The position numbers were made by a program, and so were the translations under genes. Shown here piece after piece: positions 22,132 through 29,714 of a stretch of 41,168 nt of DNA. This DNA comes from Rathayibacter tanaceti (lineage in GTDB: Bacteria > Actinomycetota > Actinomycetes > Actinomycetales > Microbacteriaceae): positions 1 to 41,168 of the forward strand of contig NZ_LIIN01000009.1 in the NCBI RefSeq assembly GCF_001634385.1, in the 5' to 3' direction. Below the pieces are notes generated by a model. That model saw nothing but the letters and a program-made list of their open reading frames with translations, did not search any database and was not told the DNA's origin. The number at the start of each line of letters is the position of its first letter. Position 1 is the stretch's first letter.

Positions 22132-22307
22132 CATGGCGCCGACCGCGTCCGCGAATCGCCGGGAGCGTCCGGCCGGCGCCGAGCGAGTCACCCGTCCGCG
22201 CCGGCTGGCCGTCCGAATCGGCCGGTCGACTCAGGCAGTCCGAAGAGCCGCACCGGCCCGGCGCGGTCACGGAAGCGACCCCCGCGGAGACGCGTACCGT
22301 TGCTCCC

Positions 22308-22835
22308 ATGGAGGCCGCAGCGATCGAGCTCGAGCGATTCGTGGTCTCGCCACTGCACCGCTACGAGGGCCGACCCCCTGACGGGCCGATCACCTTCGAG
22401 GGCAACGAGCAGCCCGAGCGCATCGAGGTCCGTGCCGGCCTCGGGATCGTCGGCGACCGCTTCTTCGCCCAGCGCGCCCACCGCTCTGCAGCGATCACCC
22501 TCTTCGCGATCGAGACGCTCGAGCGCATGGCCACCGATCTGCGGACCGATCCGTTCGACCCCGCCGACACTCGGCGCAACATCATCGTTCGCGGCGCCGA
22601 CATCGATGCCCTGGCCGGCAGAACCTTCGCGCTCGAGCAGGACGGAGAGCGGATCGAGTTCCAGGGCGGCCGGCCGGCCAACCCCTGCGCCTGGATGGAC
22701 GTCGTGCTCGACCCCGGAGCGTTCCACGCGATGCGTCGTCACGGAGGCGTCCGGGCGGCACCGCTGACCAACGGCGTCCTCCACATCGGCCCTGCGCGTC
22801 TCCTCCTCCACAGATCCGACGACATGCTGATCTGA
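22308..22835 (+). CDS. MOSC domain protein
   Basis: A 175-residue MOSC-domain protein. The family carries sulfur or molybdenum-cofactor ligands, and small MOSC proteins are often YiiM-like. Readable features are GLGIVGDRFFAQRAHRSAAITLFAIE, a RRNIIVRGADIDALAGRTFAL segment and the conserved Cys in NPCAWMDVVLDPGAF. ATG 22,308 starts the domain; the frame upstream runs into the tRNA region. Substrate unknown. It is the first chromosomal gene to the right of the element. Confidence 0.8.
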   Translation: MEAAAIELERFVVSPLHRYEGRPPDGPITFEGNEQPERIEVRAGLGIVGDRFFAQRAHRSAAITLFAIETLERMATDLRTDPFDPADTRRNIIVRGADIDALAGRTFALEQDGERIEFQGGRPANPCAWMDVVLDPGAFHAMRRHGGVRAAPLTNGVLHIGPARLLLHRSDDMLI

Positions 22836-22893
22836 CCCCGACGGCGAGCGCCTAGGCTCTGTGCGACCGACCACCCTGAACGAAGGAGGCCCC

Positions 22894-24018
22894 GTGCTCC
22901 GCCCGAGCGACCTCCTTCCCACCCTGGCGTCGACCCTGCGCCGCGGCCTGCGCGATGTGTTCGCAACCACACGCTCCCGCCGCCGCGATCCGCGCCGCCG
23001 CTACCGCAGCACCGACGTCTCGGTCCAGCGCGTGCATCATCGCGACGTCTGGGCCCGGGTCAGCACCGTCGGTCGCGAGGGCGAGCGCACGTTCGTCCTG
23101 GTGCCCGGCATCGGAGTCGCGGCGACCTACTTCGAGCGTCTCGCTCCAGCGCTCAACGAGTTCGGCCCGGTGCACGCCCTCGACCTTCCCGGCTTCGGCG
23201 GCGTACCGCACCCGGTCGACGCGCGGCGGATGGACATCGGCGACTACGCCGAGCTCGTCGGCGCTGTGATCGACGAGCTGAATCTCGACGACCCCGTCGT
23301 CCTCGGCCACTCGATGGGCACGCAGGTCGTCGCCGAACTCGCGTCCCGGCGTCCCGAGCTGACGACGATCGTCCTGCTGGGCCCGGTGATGAACCGCCAC
23401 GAACGGCGCATCCCGATAGCGGCGCTCCGATTCGCCCAGTCGAGCGTGCGCGAACCCGTGAAGGTCGCCGTGATCGCCGCCGGCGCGTACCTTCTCTGCG
23501 GACCACGCTGGTTCTCGCGCGTCCTCCCCGAGATGATGCAGTACCGGATCGAGGACACCGTGCCCCGGATCCTCGCCTCGACGCTGATCATCCGCGGAGA
23601 GCACGACAGGCTCGTGCCGCGCGAGTGGGTGGAGGAGATCGCCGACGCCGTGCCGCATGCCCGCGCCTGGGAGATCCCCGACGCCTCCCACTCGGTGATG
23701 CACGCCCACGCCGAAGAGGTCGCCCGCCTCTGCGTCGAGCACGCACGCGCTCCGCGACCCGATCGAGAGGAGGCAGCCCTGCGCCGCTACCCCGACTCCG
23801 AGGTCGACCGATCCGAGGAGGATGCACCCGTCGAGGATCCGATCGGCGCCCTCCGCGGCCGCCTCACCGAGCTCGCCGGCATCCTCGTCGACGACGACTC
23901 CCTCATCGCCGAGGGCAAGACCCAGCACGCCGAAGCGAGCGACCCCGCAGCGCTGCGCGAGGTCGCTCCCGACCCGGGCGAGGGCGAGATCGTCGACGAC
24001 GGGCGCACCGAGCACTAG
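22894..24018 (+). CDS. Alpha/beta hydrolase
   Basis: A 374-residue protein with an alpha/beta hydrolase core of about 270 residues. Oxyanion strand LVPGIGVAATYF, nucleophile elbow LGHSMGTQV (Ser), acid in RGEHDRLVP (Asp) and catalytic His in DASHSVMH are all visible. The N-terminal 35 residues are very basic (RRGLRDVFATTRSRRRDPRRR) and the C-terminal ~90 residues are acidic and disordered (EVDRSEEDAPVEDP). GTG 22,894 is chosen because AAGGAGG lies four bases upstream; GTG 22,861 would add 11 residues but no ribosome site. Substrate is unknown. Confidence 0.8.
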   Translation: MLRPSDLLPTLASTLRRGLRDVFATTRSRRRDPRRRYRSTDVSVQRVHHRDVWARVSTVGREGERTFVLVPGIGVAATYFERLAPALNEFGPVHALDLPGFGGVPHPVDARRMDIGDYAELVGAVIDELNLDDPVVLGHSMGTQVVAELASRRPELTTIVLLGPVMNRHERRIPIAALRFAQSSVREPVKVAVIAAGAYLLCGPRWFSRVLPEMMQYRIEDTVPRILASTLIIRGEHDRLVPREWVEEIADAVPHARAWEIPDASHSVMHAHAEEVARLCVEHARAPRPDREEAALRRYPDSEVDRSEEDAPVEDPIGALRGRLTELAGILVDDDSLIAEGKTQHAEASDPAALREVAPDPGEGEIVDDGRTEH

Positions 24019-24072
24019 ACCCGGAAGAAGGAGGAGACGTACCGACGACGTCAGTGCCGAGGCCGTCGCGGT

Positions 24073-25112
24073 TCAGGACTCCTCGCCCAGAATCTCCTCG
24101 CGGATCCGCCGGAGGTCCTCCGCCAGGGCGCCCAGCAGGATCCAGTGCTCCGGATGCGGAGCGACGATCACCAACGGCGCGGTGAGGGCCGGCAGCTCGT
24201 CGGTGATCGCCTCCGGCTCGGGCACGGCGACGGAGGTCTGCACGAGCAGCCGCAGGTCGTGAGCTGCACGATGCAGCTGCACGGCGATGTCCGCGATGGT
24301 CGGCTCGCCGACCAGTTCGTCGTCGTAGAGGTCGTGCACCGTCCGGGTCATGCCGCGCACCCGGGTGACGATGCGCCCGAGGCGAGGCATCACGGAATCG
24401 AGCGCCAGCAGCCGATCGCGGTGACCGGAGCGGCGTGGATTGAAGCGCAGCGACTCCTCGCCGGTCGCGATCGCCTCCTCCGCCTTGCGCTGCATCGTCT
24501 GCAGGAGCCGCGCGTGATGAGCATCTCGTCGAGGCGCCGCCGCGGGACCGGGGACTGCAGCGCATCGGCGAGGTCGTCGAGACCGGCCGCGAGCTGCGCA
24601 GTGAGGTCGCCGACCGCCCGCTCGGCCGGGGCGAGCGCGACAGGGGGCACGATCGCAATGTTGACGACGACTCCCACCGCTGCGCCGACGAGCGTCTCGA
24701 GGATGCGGTCGAGCGCGTAGTTCGGGGTCACCGCGCCGACCGAGAGCACGAGCATCGCGCTGATCGGGATCTGCACAGCGGAGGCGGGAGTCAGCCGGAC
24801 AACCCAGCCCACTGCGATCGCGGCGACGATAGCGAGCAGCACGATGAGGCTGTCACCGCCGAGGACCGTGCCGATCACCGACCCCACGATGACGCCGATG
24901 ATCACGCCGACCGAACGCTCCATCGCCTTCGAGAACGACTGATTCACGCTCGGCGCGACGACCAGCAGCGCAGCGATCGCGCCGAAGACCGGCAGCGTCC
25001 CGGGAAAGATCAGGGCGGCGAGGAGCCAGGTGACGACCGTGGCCGCCGCCGTCTTCACCAGTTGCAGCACCGGCGGCCGCGAGGGCACGGTGAAGCTGGA
25101 GGTCAGGCGCAT
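24073..25112 (-). pseudogene. FUSC-family membrane protein, frameshifted near residue 200
   Basis: The first frame (from ATG 25,112) encodes about 200 residues with six hydrophobic segments (VVTWLLAALIFPGTLPVFGAI onward) and the LVGAAVGVVVNIAIVPP motif of FUSC / aromatic acid exporter-like proteins. Reading then breaks at about 24,513-24,524, after DEMLI; the continuation ARLLQTMQRKAEEAIATGEESLRFNP lies in another frame ending at TGA 24,073. Adding one base restores a single protein of about 346 residues, the normal FUSC plus cytoplasmic helical layout. Real inactivation or an assembly error are both possible. It follows marR on the same strand by 28 bp and is probably co-transcribed and controlled with it. 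Confidence 0.75.
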
Positions 25113-25140
25113 GCACCCACGGTAGCGATCCCGTCCGAGC

Positions 25141-25656
25141 TCACCGGTGCGCGGCCGTCTCGACGCTCGCGAGGACCGCGCGCAGCGAACGGGACGCCTC
25201 CGCGCCGCGTTCCTCGGACACGCCGGCCAGCAGCTCCCGTTCGATCGCGAGCACCTCGGGGAAAGCCCGGTCGACCAGCTCCTCCCCCGCCTCGGTAAGG
25301 GCGATGAGCGTGCTGCGGCCGTCGGCCGGATTCGCCGAGCGCCGCAGCAGACCACGTCGCTCCAGCGAGTGCACCCGCTTGGTGATCGCGGGGGCGGAGG
25401 CGAGAGCGATCGTCCGCAGAGACGTGGGCGATTGAGCGGTTCGGGCCCGGCGCAGGGTGGTGAGGATGTCGAACTCGCCGCGGGTCAGCCCGTGCTCCGC
25501 GAGAAGCGCTTCGGTCGCCCGCACGATCAGGGCCGATGCGCGGATCACCCGCCCGACGACGTCGATGGCGGAGGTGTCGAGCTCGGGCCGTAGCGCCGCC
25601 CAGCCAGCGCGGATCTCGTCGACGGCGTCCACCGGGCGACCCTCGGAGTCATTCAT
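25141..25656 (-). CDS. MarR-family transcriptional regulator
   Basis: This 171-residue protein has a winged helix of the MarR type: LTRGEFDILTTLRRA, then LRTIALASAPAITKRVHSLERRGLLRRSANPADGRSTLIALTEAG, where DGR marks the wing, followed by dimerisation helices. ATG 25,656 has no ribosome site but lies only about seven bases after a TATACT -10 box, so the message is probably leaderless. A perfect 18-bp palindrome at 25,671-25,688 lies between this gene and the divergent membrane protein gene and is the likely operator. It is probably a repressor of the two FUSC-type genes, released by a small aromatic or phenolic ligand. Confidence 0.9.
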   Translation of the reverse strand: MNDSEGRPVDAVDEIRAGWAALRPELDTSAIDVVGRVIRASALIVRATEALLAEHGLTRGEFDILTTLRRARTAQSPTSLRTIALASAPAITKRVHSLERRGLLRRSANPADGRSTLIALTEAGEELVDRAFPEVLAIERELLAGVSEERGAEASRSLRAVLASVETAAHR

Positions 25657-25662
25657 GGGTAA

Positions 25663-25688
25663 AGTATATCTGCTTCACGCGTGAAGCA
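25663..25688 (-). promoter_or_regulatory. MarR operator palindrome and leaderless marR -10 box
   Basis: TGCTTCACGCGTGAAGCA (25,671-25,688) is a perfect 18-bp palindrome between divergent genes, typical of MarR dimer sites. On the minus strand TATACT (25,663-25,668) directly adjoins it and precedes the marR ATG by seven bases, so bound repressor would cover the marR promoter. Confidence 0.8.
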
Positions 25689-25735
25689 TGTTTCCGGCCA
25701 GAGCCGCTCGGATCGTCCGCCGATCAGAGGAACCG

Positions 25736-26809
25736 ATGCCCGCCACCACCTTGCCGCACCCCCGCGAACTCGTCGCTTTCGGACCCCATGCGGGCGCCCA
25801 CCGTGTCGCCGTCCGCGCTGGGATGTCGATCGCCGCGCCCCTCGTCGCCCTCTGGGCCGCCGACCGCACCGACCTCGCCCTCTACGCGACATTCGGCGCC
25901 TTCACCGCGCTCTACGGACGCCAGCACACACACCGGCCGCGCCTCGGGATGCAGCTCTCGGCCGCAGCTTTCCTCGTCGCGTCCGTGACGATCGGCTCGG
26001 CTGTCGCCCTGTCACCTCAGCGGGAGTGGCTGATCATCCCCGTGGTGGTCGCCGTGACGGTCGCCGCCGCCTATCTCAGCGACGCACTGCACTGGCACCC
26101 GCCCGGACCGCTCTTCCCCGTCTTCGCTGTCACGGCCTGCGCCTCGGTGCCGACCGAACCCGCGCGCATCCCGCTCGCCTTCGCACTCGCGGCCGGTTCC
26201 GCCGCGTTCGCCCTTCTCGTCGGAGCGAGCGGATCCGCGCTCCCCCGTGCGCGACGACTCACGCCGACTCCGTGGCGCACCTCCTTCCGCGCCGCCGCGA
26301 CCCGCCCCGCCACCCGGTCCGCGATGCTCCGCTTCGGATCCGTCGTCCTCCTCGCCGGCACCATCCCGACGGCGACCGGCCTGGGCCACCCCTACTGGGC
26401 GATGGTCTCCGCCGTGGCTGCGGTCTCGGGAGTCGACGCAGGCGCCCGCCTCGTCCGCGCCGGGCAGCGGATGCTCGGCACCGTTGTCGGGGTCCTGATC
26501 GCGGCCGGACTCCTCGCCCTCCCCCTCCCGCCGCTCGCCGTCATCGTGGTCGTCGTGCTGCTTCAGATGACTGCCGAGCTCTTCGTGGGCCGAAACTACG
26601 GCCTGACCCTCGCGTTCGTCACCCCGCTCGCGATCCTGATGGTCGAACTCGCGCACCGCACCGACGAGCTGGTGCTGCTGCGCGACCGTGCCCTCGAGAC
26701 CGCGCTGGGAGTACTCGTCGGAGTCGCATCGACCCTGATCGCACACTCGGCGTCGCGGAGAGGCCAGCGGATCGCTCACGGGGAGGCAGAGAAGCCCGGA
26801 GGACAGTGA
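25736..26809 (+). CDS. FUSC-family membrane protein, divergent from marR
   Basis: This 357-residue protein has two sets of membrane helices: GMSIAAPLVALWAADRTDLALYATFGAF, LGMQLSAAAFLVASVTIG, VVVAVTVAAAYLSD, RIPLAFALAAGSAAFALLVG, then MLRFGSVVLLAGTIPTATGLGHPYWAMVSAVAAVSG and GTVVGVLIAAGLLALPLPPLAVIVVVVLLQM. The HPYWAMVSA block repeats the FUSC signature. ATG 25,736 follows GAGGA by four bases; the in-frame ATG 25,688 lies in the edge of the MarR palindrome and is less likely. FUSC proteins are proposed exporters of aromatic acids or other toxic small molecules. Regulation by the adjacent MarR protein is likely. Confidence 0.85.
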   Translation: MPATTLPHPRELVAFGPHAGAHRVAVRAGMSIAAPLVALWAADRTDLALYATFGAFTALYGRQHTHRPRLGMQLSAAAFLVASVTIGSAVALSPQREWLIIPVVVAVTVAAAYLSDALHWHPPGPLFPVFAVTACASVPTEPARIPLAFALAAGSAAFALLVGASGSALPRARRLTPTPWRTSFRAAATRPATRSAMLRFGSVVLLAGTIPTATGLGHPYWAMVSAVAAVSGVDAGARLVRAGQRMLGTVVGVLIAAGLLALPLPPLAVIVVVVLLQMTAELFVGRNYGLTLAFVTPLAILMVELAHRTDELVLLRDRALETALGVLVGVASTLIAHSASRRGQRIAHGEAEKPGGQ

Positions 26810-26948
26810 GCGCCCCGGACGGATGGCGACCCGATATGAACGGGTGCAGCCAGCGACGGAGACGACACGACGTCGAGTCGGTGCCGCCGCTCGATGCCAG
26901 AACAGGTCCTCTCAGCACGAGCCGAGGCGGCGGTCCCGGAGGACAGCG

Positions 26949-26982
26949 AAGGCCCCCTGCTTCCACGAAAGCAGAGGGCCTT
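26949..26982 (-). terminator. tRNA-Ser terminator
   Basis: On the minus strand AAGGCCCTCTGCTT pairs with AAGCAGGGGGCCTT (one G-U pair) around a six-base loop, a few bases after the tRNA-Ser CCA end. It may also terminate the convergent FUSC gene. Confidence 0.75.
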
Positions 26983-26987
26983 GTCAC

Positions 26988-27077
26988 TGGCGGTACCGGT
27001 GGGATTTGAACCCACGGTGGACGCAAGCCCACACATGTTTTCGAGACATGCTCCTTCGGCCGCTCGGACACGGTACC
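26988..27077 (-). tRNA. tRNA-Ser(CGA)
   Basis: The minus strand gives acceptor GGTACCG/CGGTACC with discriminator G, encoded CCA (26,988-26,990), D arm GTCCGAGCGGCCGAAGGAG, anticodon stem CATGT/ACATG with loop CTCGAAA (anticodon CGA), a long class II variable arm and T loop GTTCAAATCCC. Reads UCG. Confidence 0.95.
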
Positions 27078-27084
27078 GGGGTCG

Positions 27085-27090
27085 AGTGTA
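27085..27090 (-). promoter_or_regulatory. -10 box of tRNA-Ser
   Basis: TACACT on the minus strand ends about eight bases before the tRNA 5' end, so transcription would start at or next to the mature tRNA. Confidence 0.5.
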
Positions 27091-27124
27091 CGCGACGGCC
27101 TGAGGTCGCGCCAATCGGCGGACG

Positions 27125-28015
27125 TCAGGCGGGCAGCAGGAAATCGAGCACGCGCCGCCACTCAGGGACGACCAGCAGGTGGCCGCGGCCGGGGACGAGT
27201 TCGAGGCGCGAATCCGGTAGACGCTCGGCGTACCACTCGGCGTGCCGGCGGCCGATGAGCGCGTCCTCGGCGCCGTAGAGGAGCAGCGCGGGCGATGCGA
27301 CCGCCTCGACCGCGAATCCCCACTCCTGCACGCCGTAGCCCACGAGATCGGCGGCCAGGCCGAGAGTGCCCTGCTCGACCGAGCGTTCGAGCATCCGCTC
27401 GAGGCGCTCACGCGTTCCAGGCGTGTCGAGCACGGATGCGTCCGCCTCACCCGTCGAGAGCATCCCGAGCAGCGCATCGAGCTCCGGCGCGCCGCCGAAC
27501 GCCGCATCGAGCGTGGTCGTCAGCGAGCGGACGGCCTCGCCGGGAGGAAGCCCGGCGAGCGCGTCATACGCGACGCGGTTGTCGCTGCCGACCCAGGGAA
27601 CCGCGTCGTCGGGCGCAGGGGTGGCGATCACGGCCAGGCGCTCGACCAGCCCTGGGTAGTTGGCCGAGAGGGCGAGCGCGACGCGCCCCCCGGCCGACCA
27701 GCCGGCGGCGCTGACGGAGGCGATTCCGACGCTCGCGAGGTACTCGGCGATGTCGGCGGCGGCTTGCTCGGGATTCGCGCCGGCTCCGGCGCCGGCGGGA
27801 TCGAGGTCGGTGAGGAGGGACGACGCACCGTAGCCCGGCCGGTCGAACGAGAGGAGGCGCACTCCGTCGCGTGCGGTGGTCAGCGGATCGGGATCGAAAT
27901 CGGAGGAGCCGGGAGCCGGATGAGCGAGTACGACGGTGTGTTCTGCAACCTCGGCGCCCGACCAGCTCACGCCGAGCCTGCGACCGGACTTGAGGACGTG
28001 CACTGTCGAGGGCAT
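27125..28015 (-). CDS. Alpha/beta hydrolase
   Basis: A 296-residue hydrolase from ATG 28,015 (MPSTVHVLKSGRRLGVSWSG). The oxyanion segment is LAHPAPGSSDFDPDPL, followed by LLSFDRPGYGASS, the nucleophile elbow AAGWSAGGRVALAL (Ser), the acid in LLYGAEDALIG (Asp) and His in GRGHLLV. There is no signal peptide, so it is cytoplasmic. The frame upstream of 28,015 overlaps the radA promoter region and is not used. Alpha/beta hydrolases of this type include esterases and haloperoxidase-like enzymes; the substrate is unknown. It is divergent from radA. Confidence 0.8.
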   Translation of the reverse strand: MPSTVHVLKSGRRLGVSWSGAEVAEHTVVLAHPAPGSSDFDPDPLTTARDGVRLLSFDRPGYGASSLLTDLDPAGAGAGANPEQAAADIAEYLASVGIASVSAAGWSAGGRVALALSANYPGLVERLAVIATPAPDDAVPWVGSDNRVAYDALAGLPPGEAVRSLTTTLDAAFGGAPELDALLGMLSTGEADASVLDTPGTRERLERMLERSVEQGTLGLAADLVGYGVQEWGFAVEAVASPALLLYGAEDALIGRRHAEWYAERLPDSRLELVPGRGHLLVVPEWRRVLDFLLPA

Positions 28016-28236
28016 GGCTCCAGTCTTGCTCAGACCACTGACACCGACGCGGCGGCACTCGGATCGAAACACTCTCCACAACCGACGCCTCGCCACATCT
28101 CTCCCCAGAGCTGGCGTGGCCGGACGTCGACGTCGGGGGTCGACGCTACAGTCGAAGACACGTTCGAACGAACACCCGTGTCGGGGGTCACCCGTAGCGT
28201 CTCGCTCATCGCCCCCTCCCGCCTCGAAAGGACCTC

Positions 28237-29592
28237 ATGGCCTCCTCCAAGACGCGCACAGCCGCATACCGATGCTCGGAGTGCGGGTGGACGACCGCGA
28301 AGTGGGTCGGCCGCTGCGGCGAATGCCAGCAGTGGGGCAGCGTCGTCGAGAGCACCGAACGCACGGGGCTGGTGCGCGCGGTCGCCGCCGTCGCTCCTGC
28401 CGCCGGTCGGATCGCCCGGCCCATCACCCGGATCGAGACCACCTCCGCCGCGCACCGGCCTACAGGAGTCGGCGAGCTCGACCGGGTGCTCGGTGGAGGC
28501 ATCGTCGCCGGTGCGGTCGTTCTGCTCTCGGGCGAGCCGGGAGTCGGCAAGTCCACACTGCTTCTCGAGGTCGCGAGCAGAGCTGCAGCCGAGGGCCAGC
28601 GCGTCCTCTACGTCAGCGCGGAGGAATCGGCTGCGCAAGTGCGCATGCGGGCCGAACGCACCGGCGCGATGCACGACAGCCTCTTCCTCGCGGCCGAGAC
28701 CGACCTCGGCACGGTACTCGGCCAGATCGACGAGGTCCTGCCGGACCTCCTCATCGTCGACTCGGTGCAGACCGTCGCGAGCGACACGATCGATGGACTT
28801 CCCGGCGGTCCGAGCCAGGTCCGCGAGGTCGCGGCGACCCTCATCCGCGTCTGCAAGGAGCGCGGTCTGCCCCTCGTGCTCGTCGGCCACGTAACGAAGG
28901 ACGGCTCGATCGCGGGCCCCCGGCTGCTGGAGCACCTGGTCGATGTGGTCTGTCACTTCGAAGGCGATCGTCAGACCGCCCTGCGCTTCGTCCGATCGCT
29001 CAAGAACCGCTTCGGCCCGACCGACGAGGTCGGCTGCTTCGAGATGACGGCCGAGGGCATCGCTGAGATCCCCGACCCCAGCGGTCTCTTCCTCAGCCGC
29101 ACCCGCTTCCCCACTCCGGGGATCTGCGTCACGGTGGCTATGGAGGGGCGCCGCGCACTGCCCGTCGAGATCCAGGCGCTCGTGATCGCGAACGACGGCG
29201 AGCATCCGAGACGCGTCACGAACGGTGTCGATGCGTCCCGGGTCGCAATGATCCTCGCCGTCCTCGAACGCCAGGCGGGCATCCCCCTGCGCCGCTGCGA
29301 TGTCTACGTCTCGACCGTGGGCGGGGTGAAGCTGATGGAGCCGGCGGCCGACCTCGCCATCGCGGTCGCCATCGCCTCCGCCCACGCCTACACGCCCCTC
29401 CGCCCCGGAATCGCGGCATTCGGAGAGATCAGCCTCTCCGGCGACATACGCCCCGCCTCCGGTGCGAAGCAGCGGGCGAGCGAGGCGACGCGGCTGGGGC
29501 ATGCCTCACACCTCGACTCCAGCGCTTTCACACTCTCGAGCGCCATCACCCACGCGCTCGTCCCGGTGCCCGAGCGGATTCCCGCAGGCTGA
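28237..29592 (+). CDS. radA: DNA repair protein RadA
   Basis: This 451-residue ATPase processes branched recombination intermediates alongside RecA. The N-terminal zinc finger is CSECGWTTAKWVGRCGEC (residues 9-26). The RecA-like motor has Walker A GEPGVGKST at about 102-110, Walker B LLIVDSVQT and the RadA-specific KNRFGPTDE motif. The C-terminal domain is Lon-protease-like (GVKLMEPAADLAIAVAIAS). Length is normal. ATG 28,237 has AAAGGA at 28,227-28,232. Confidence 0.97.
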   Translation: MASSKTRTAAYRCSECGWTTAKWVGRCGECQQWGSVVESTERTGLVRAVAAVAPAAGRIARPITRIETTSAAHRPTGVGELDRVLGGGIVAGAVVLLSGEPGVGKSTLLLEVASRAAAEGQRVLYVSAEESAAQVRMRAERTGAMHDSLFLAAETDLGTVLGQIDEVLPDLLIVDSVQTVASDTIDGLPGGPSQVREVAATLIRVCKERGLPLVLVGHVTKDGSIAGPRLLEHLVDVVCHFEGDRQTALRFVRSLKNRFGPTDEVGCFEMTAEGIAEIPDPSGLFLSRTRFPTPGICVTVAMEGRRALPVEIQALVIANDGEHPRRVTNGVDASRVAMILAVLERQAGIPLRRCDVYVSTVGGVKLMEPAADLAIAVAIASAHAYTPLRPGIAAFGEISLSGDIRPASGAKQRASEATRLGHASHLDSSAFTLSSAITHALVPVPERIPAG

Positions 29593-29714
29593 GCATGCGG
29601 ATTCGCACCGGCACCCGCCCGCTGACGCCGTCAGCGACCCCTTCATCACAGACCGAGCACTCCTTCGCGCGGCACGCTCAGACGCCGAGCCGGCCACAGG
29701 TTCCCAGCGGACGT

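Noticed and set aside
28140-28190. GTTCGAACGAAC before radA as a LexA/SOS box
   Set aside because: It has one TCGAAC half but lacks the symmetrical GTTCGA half at the correct spacing.
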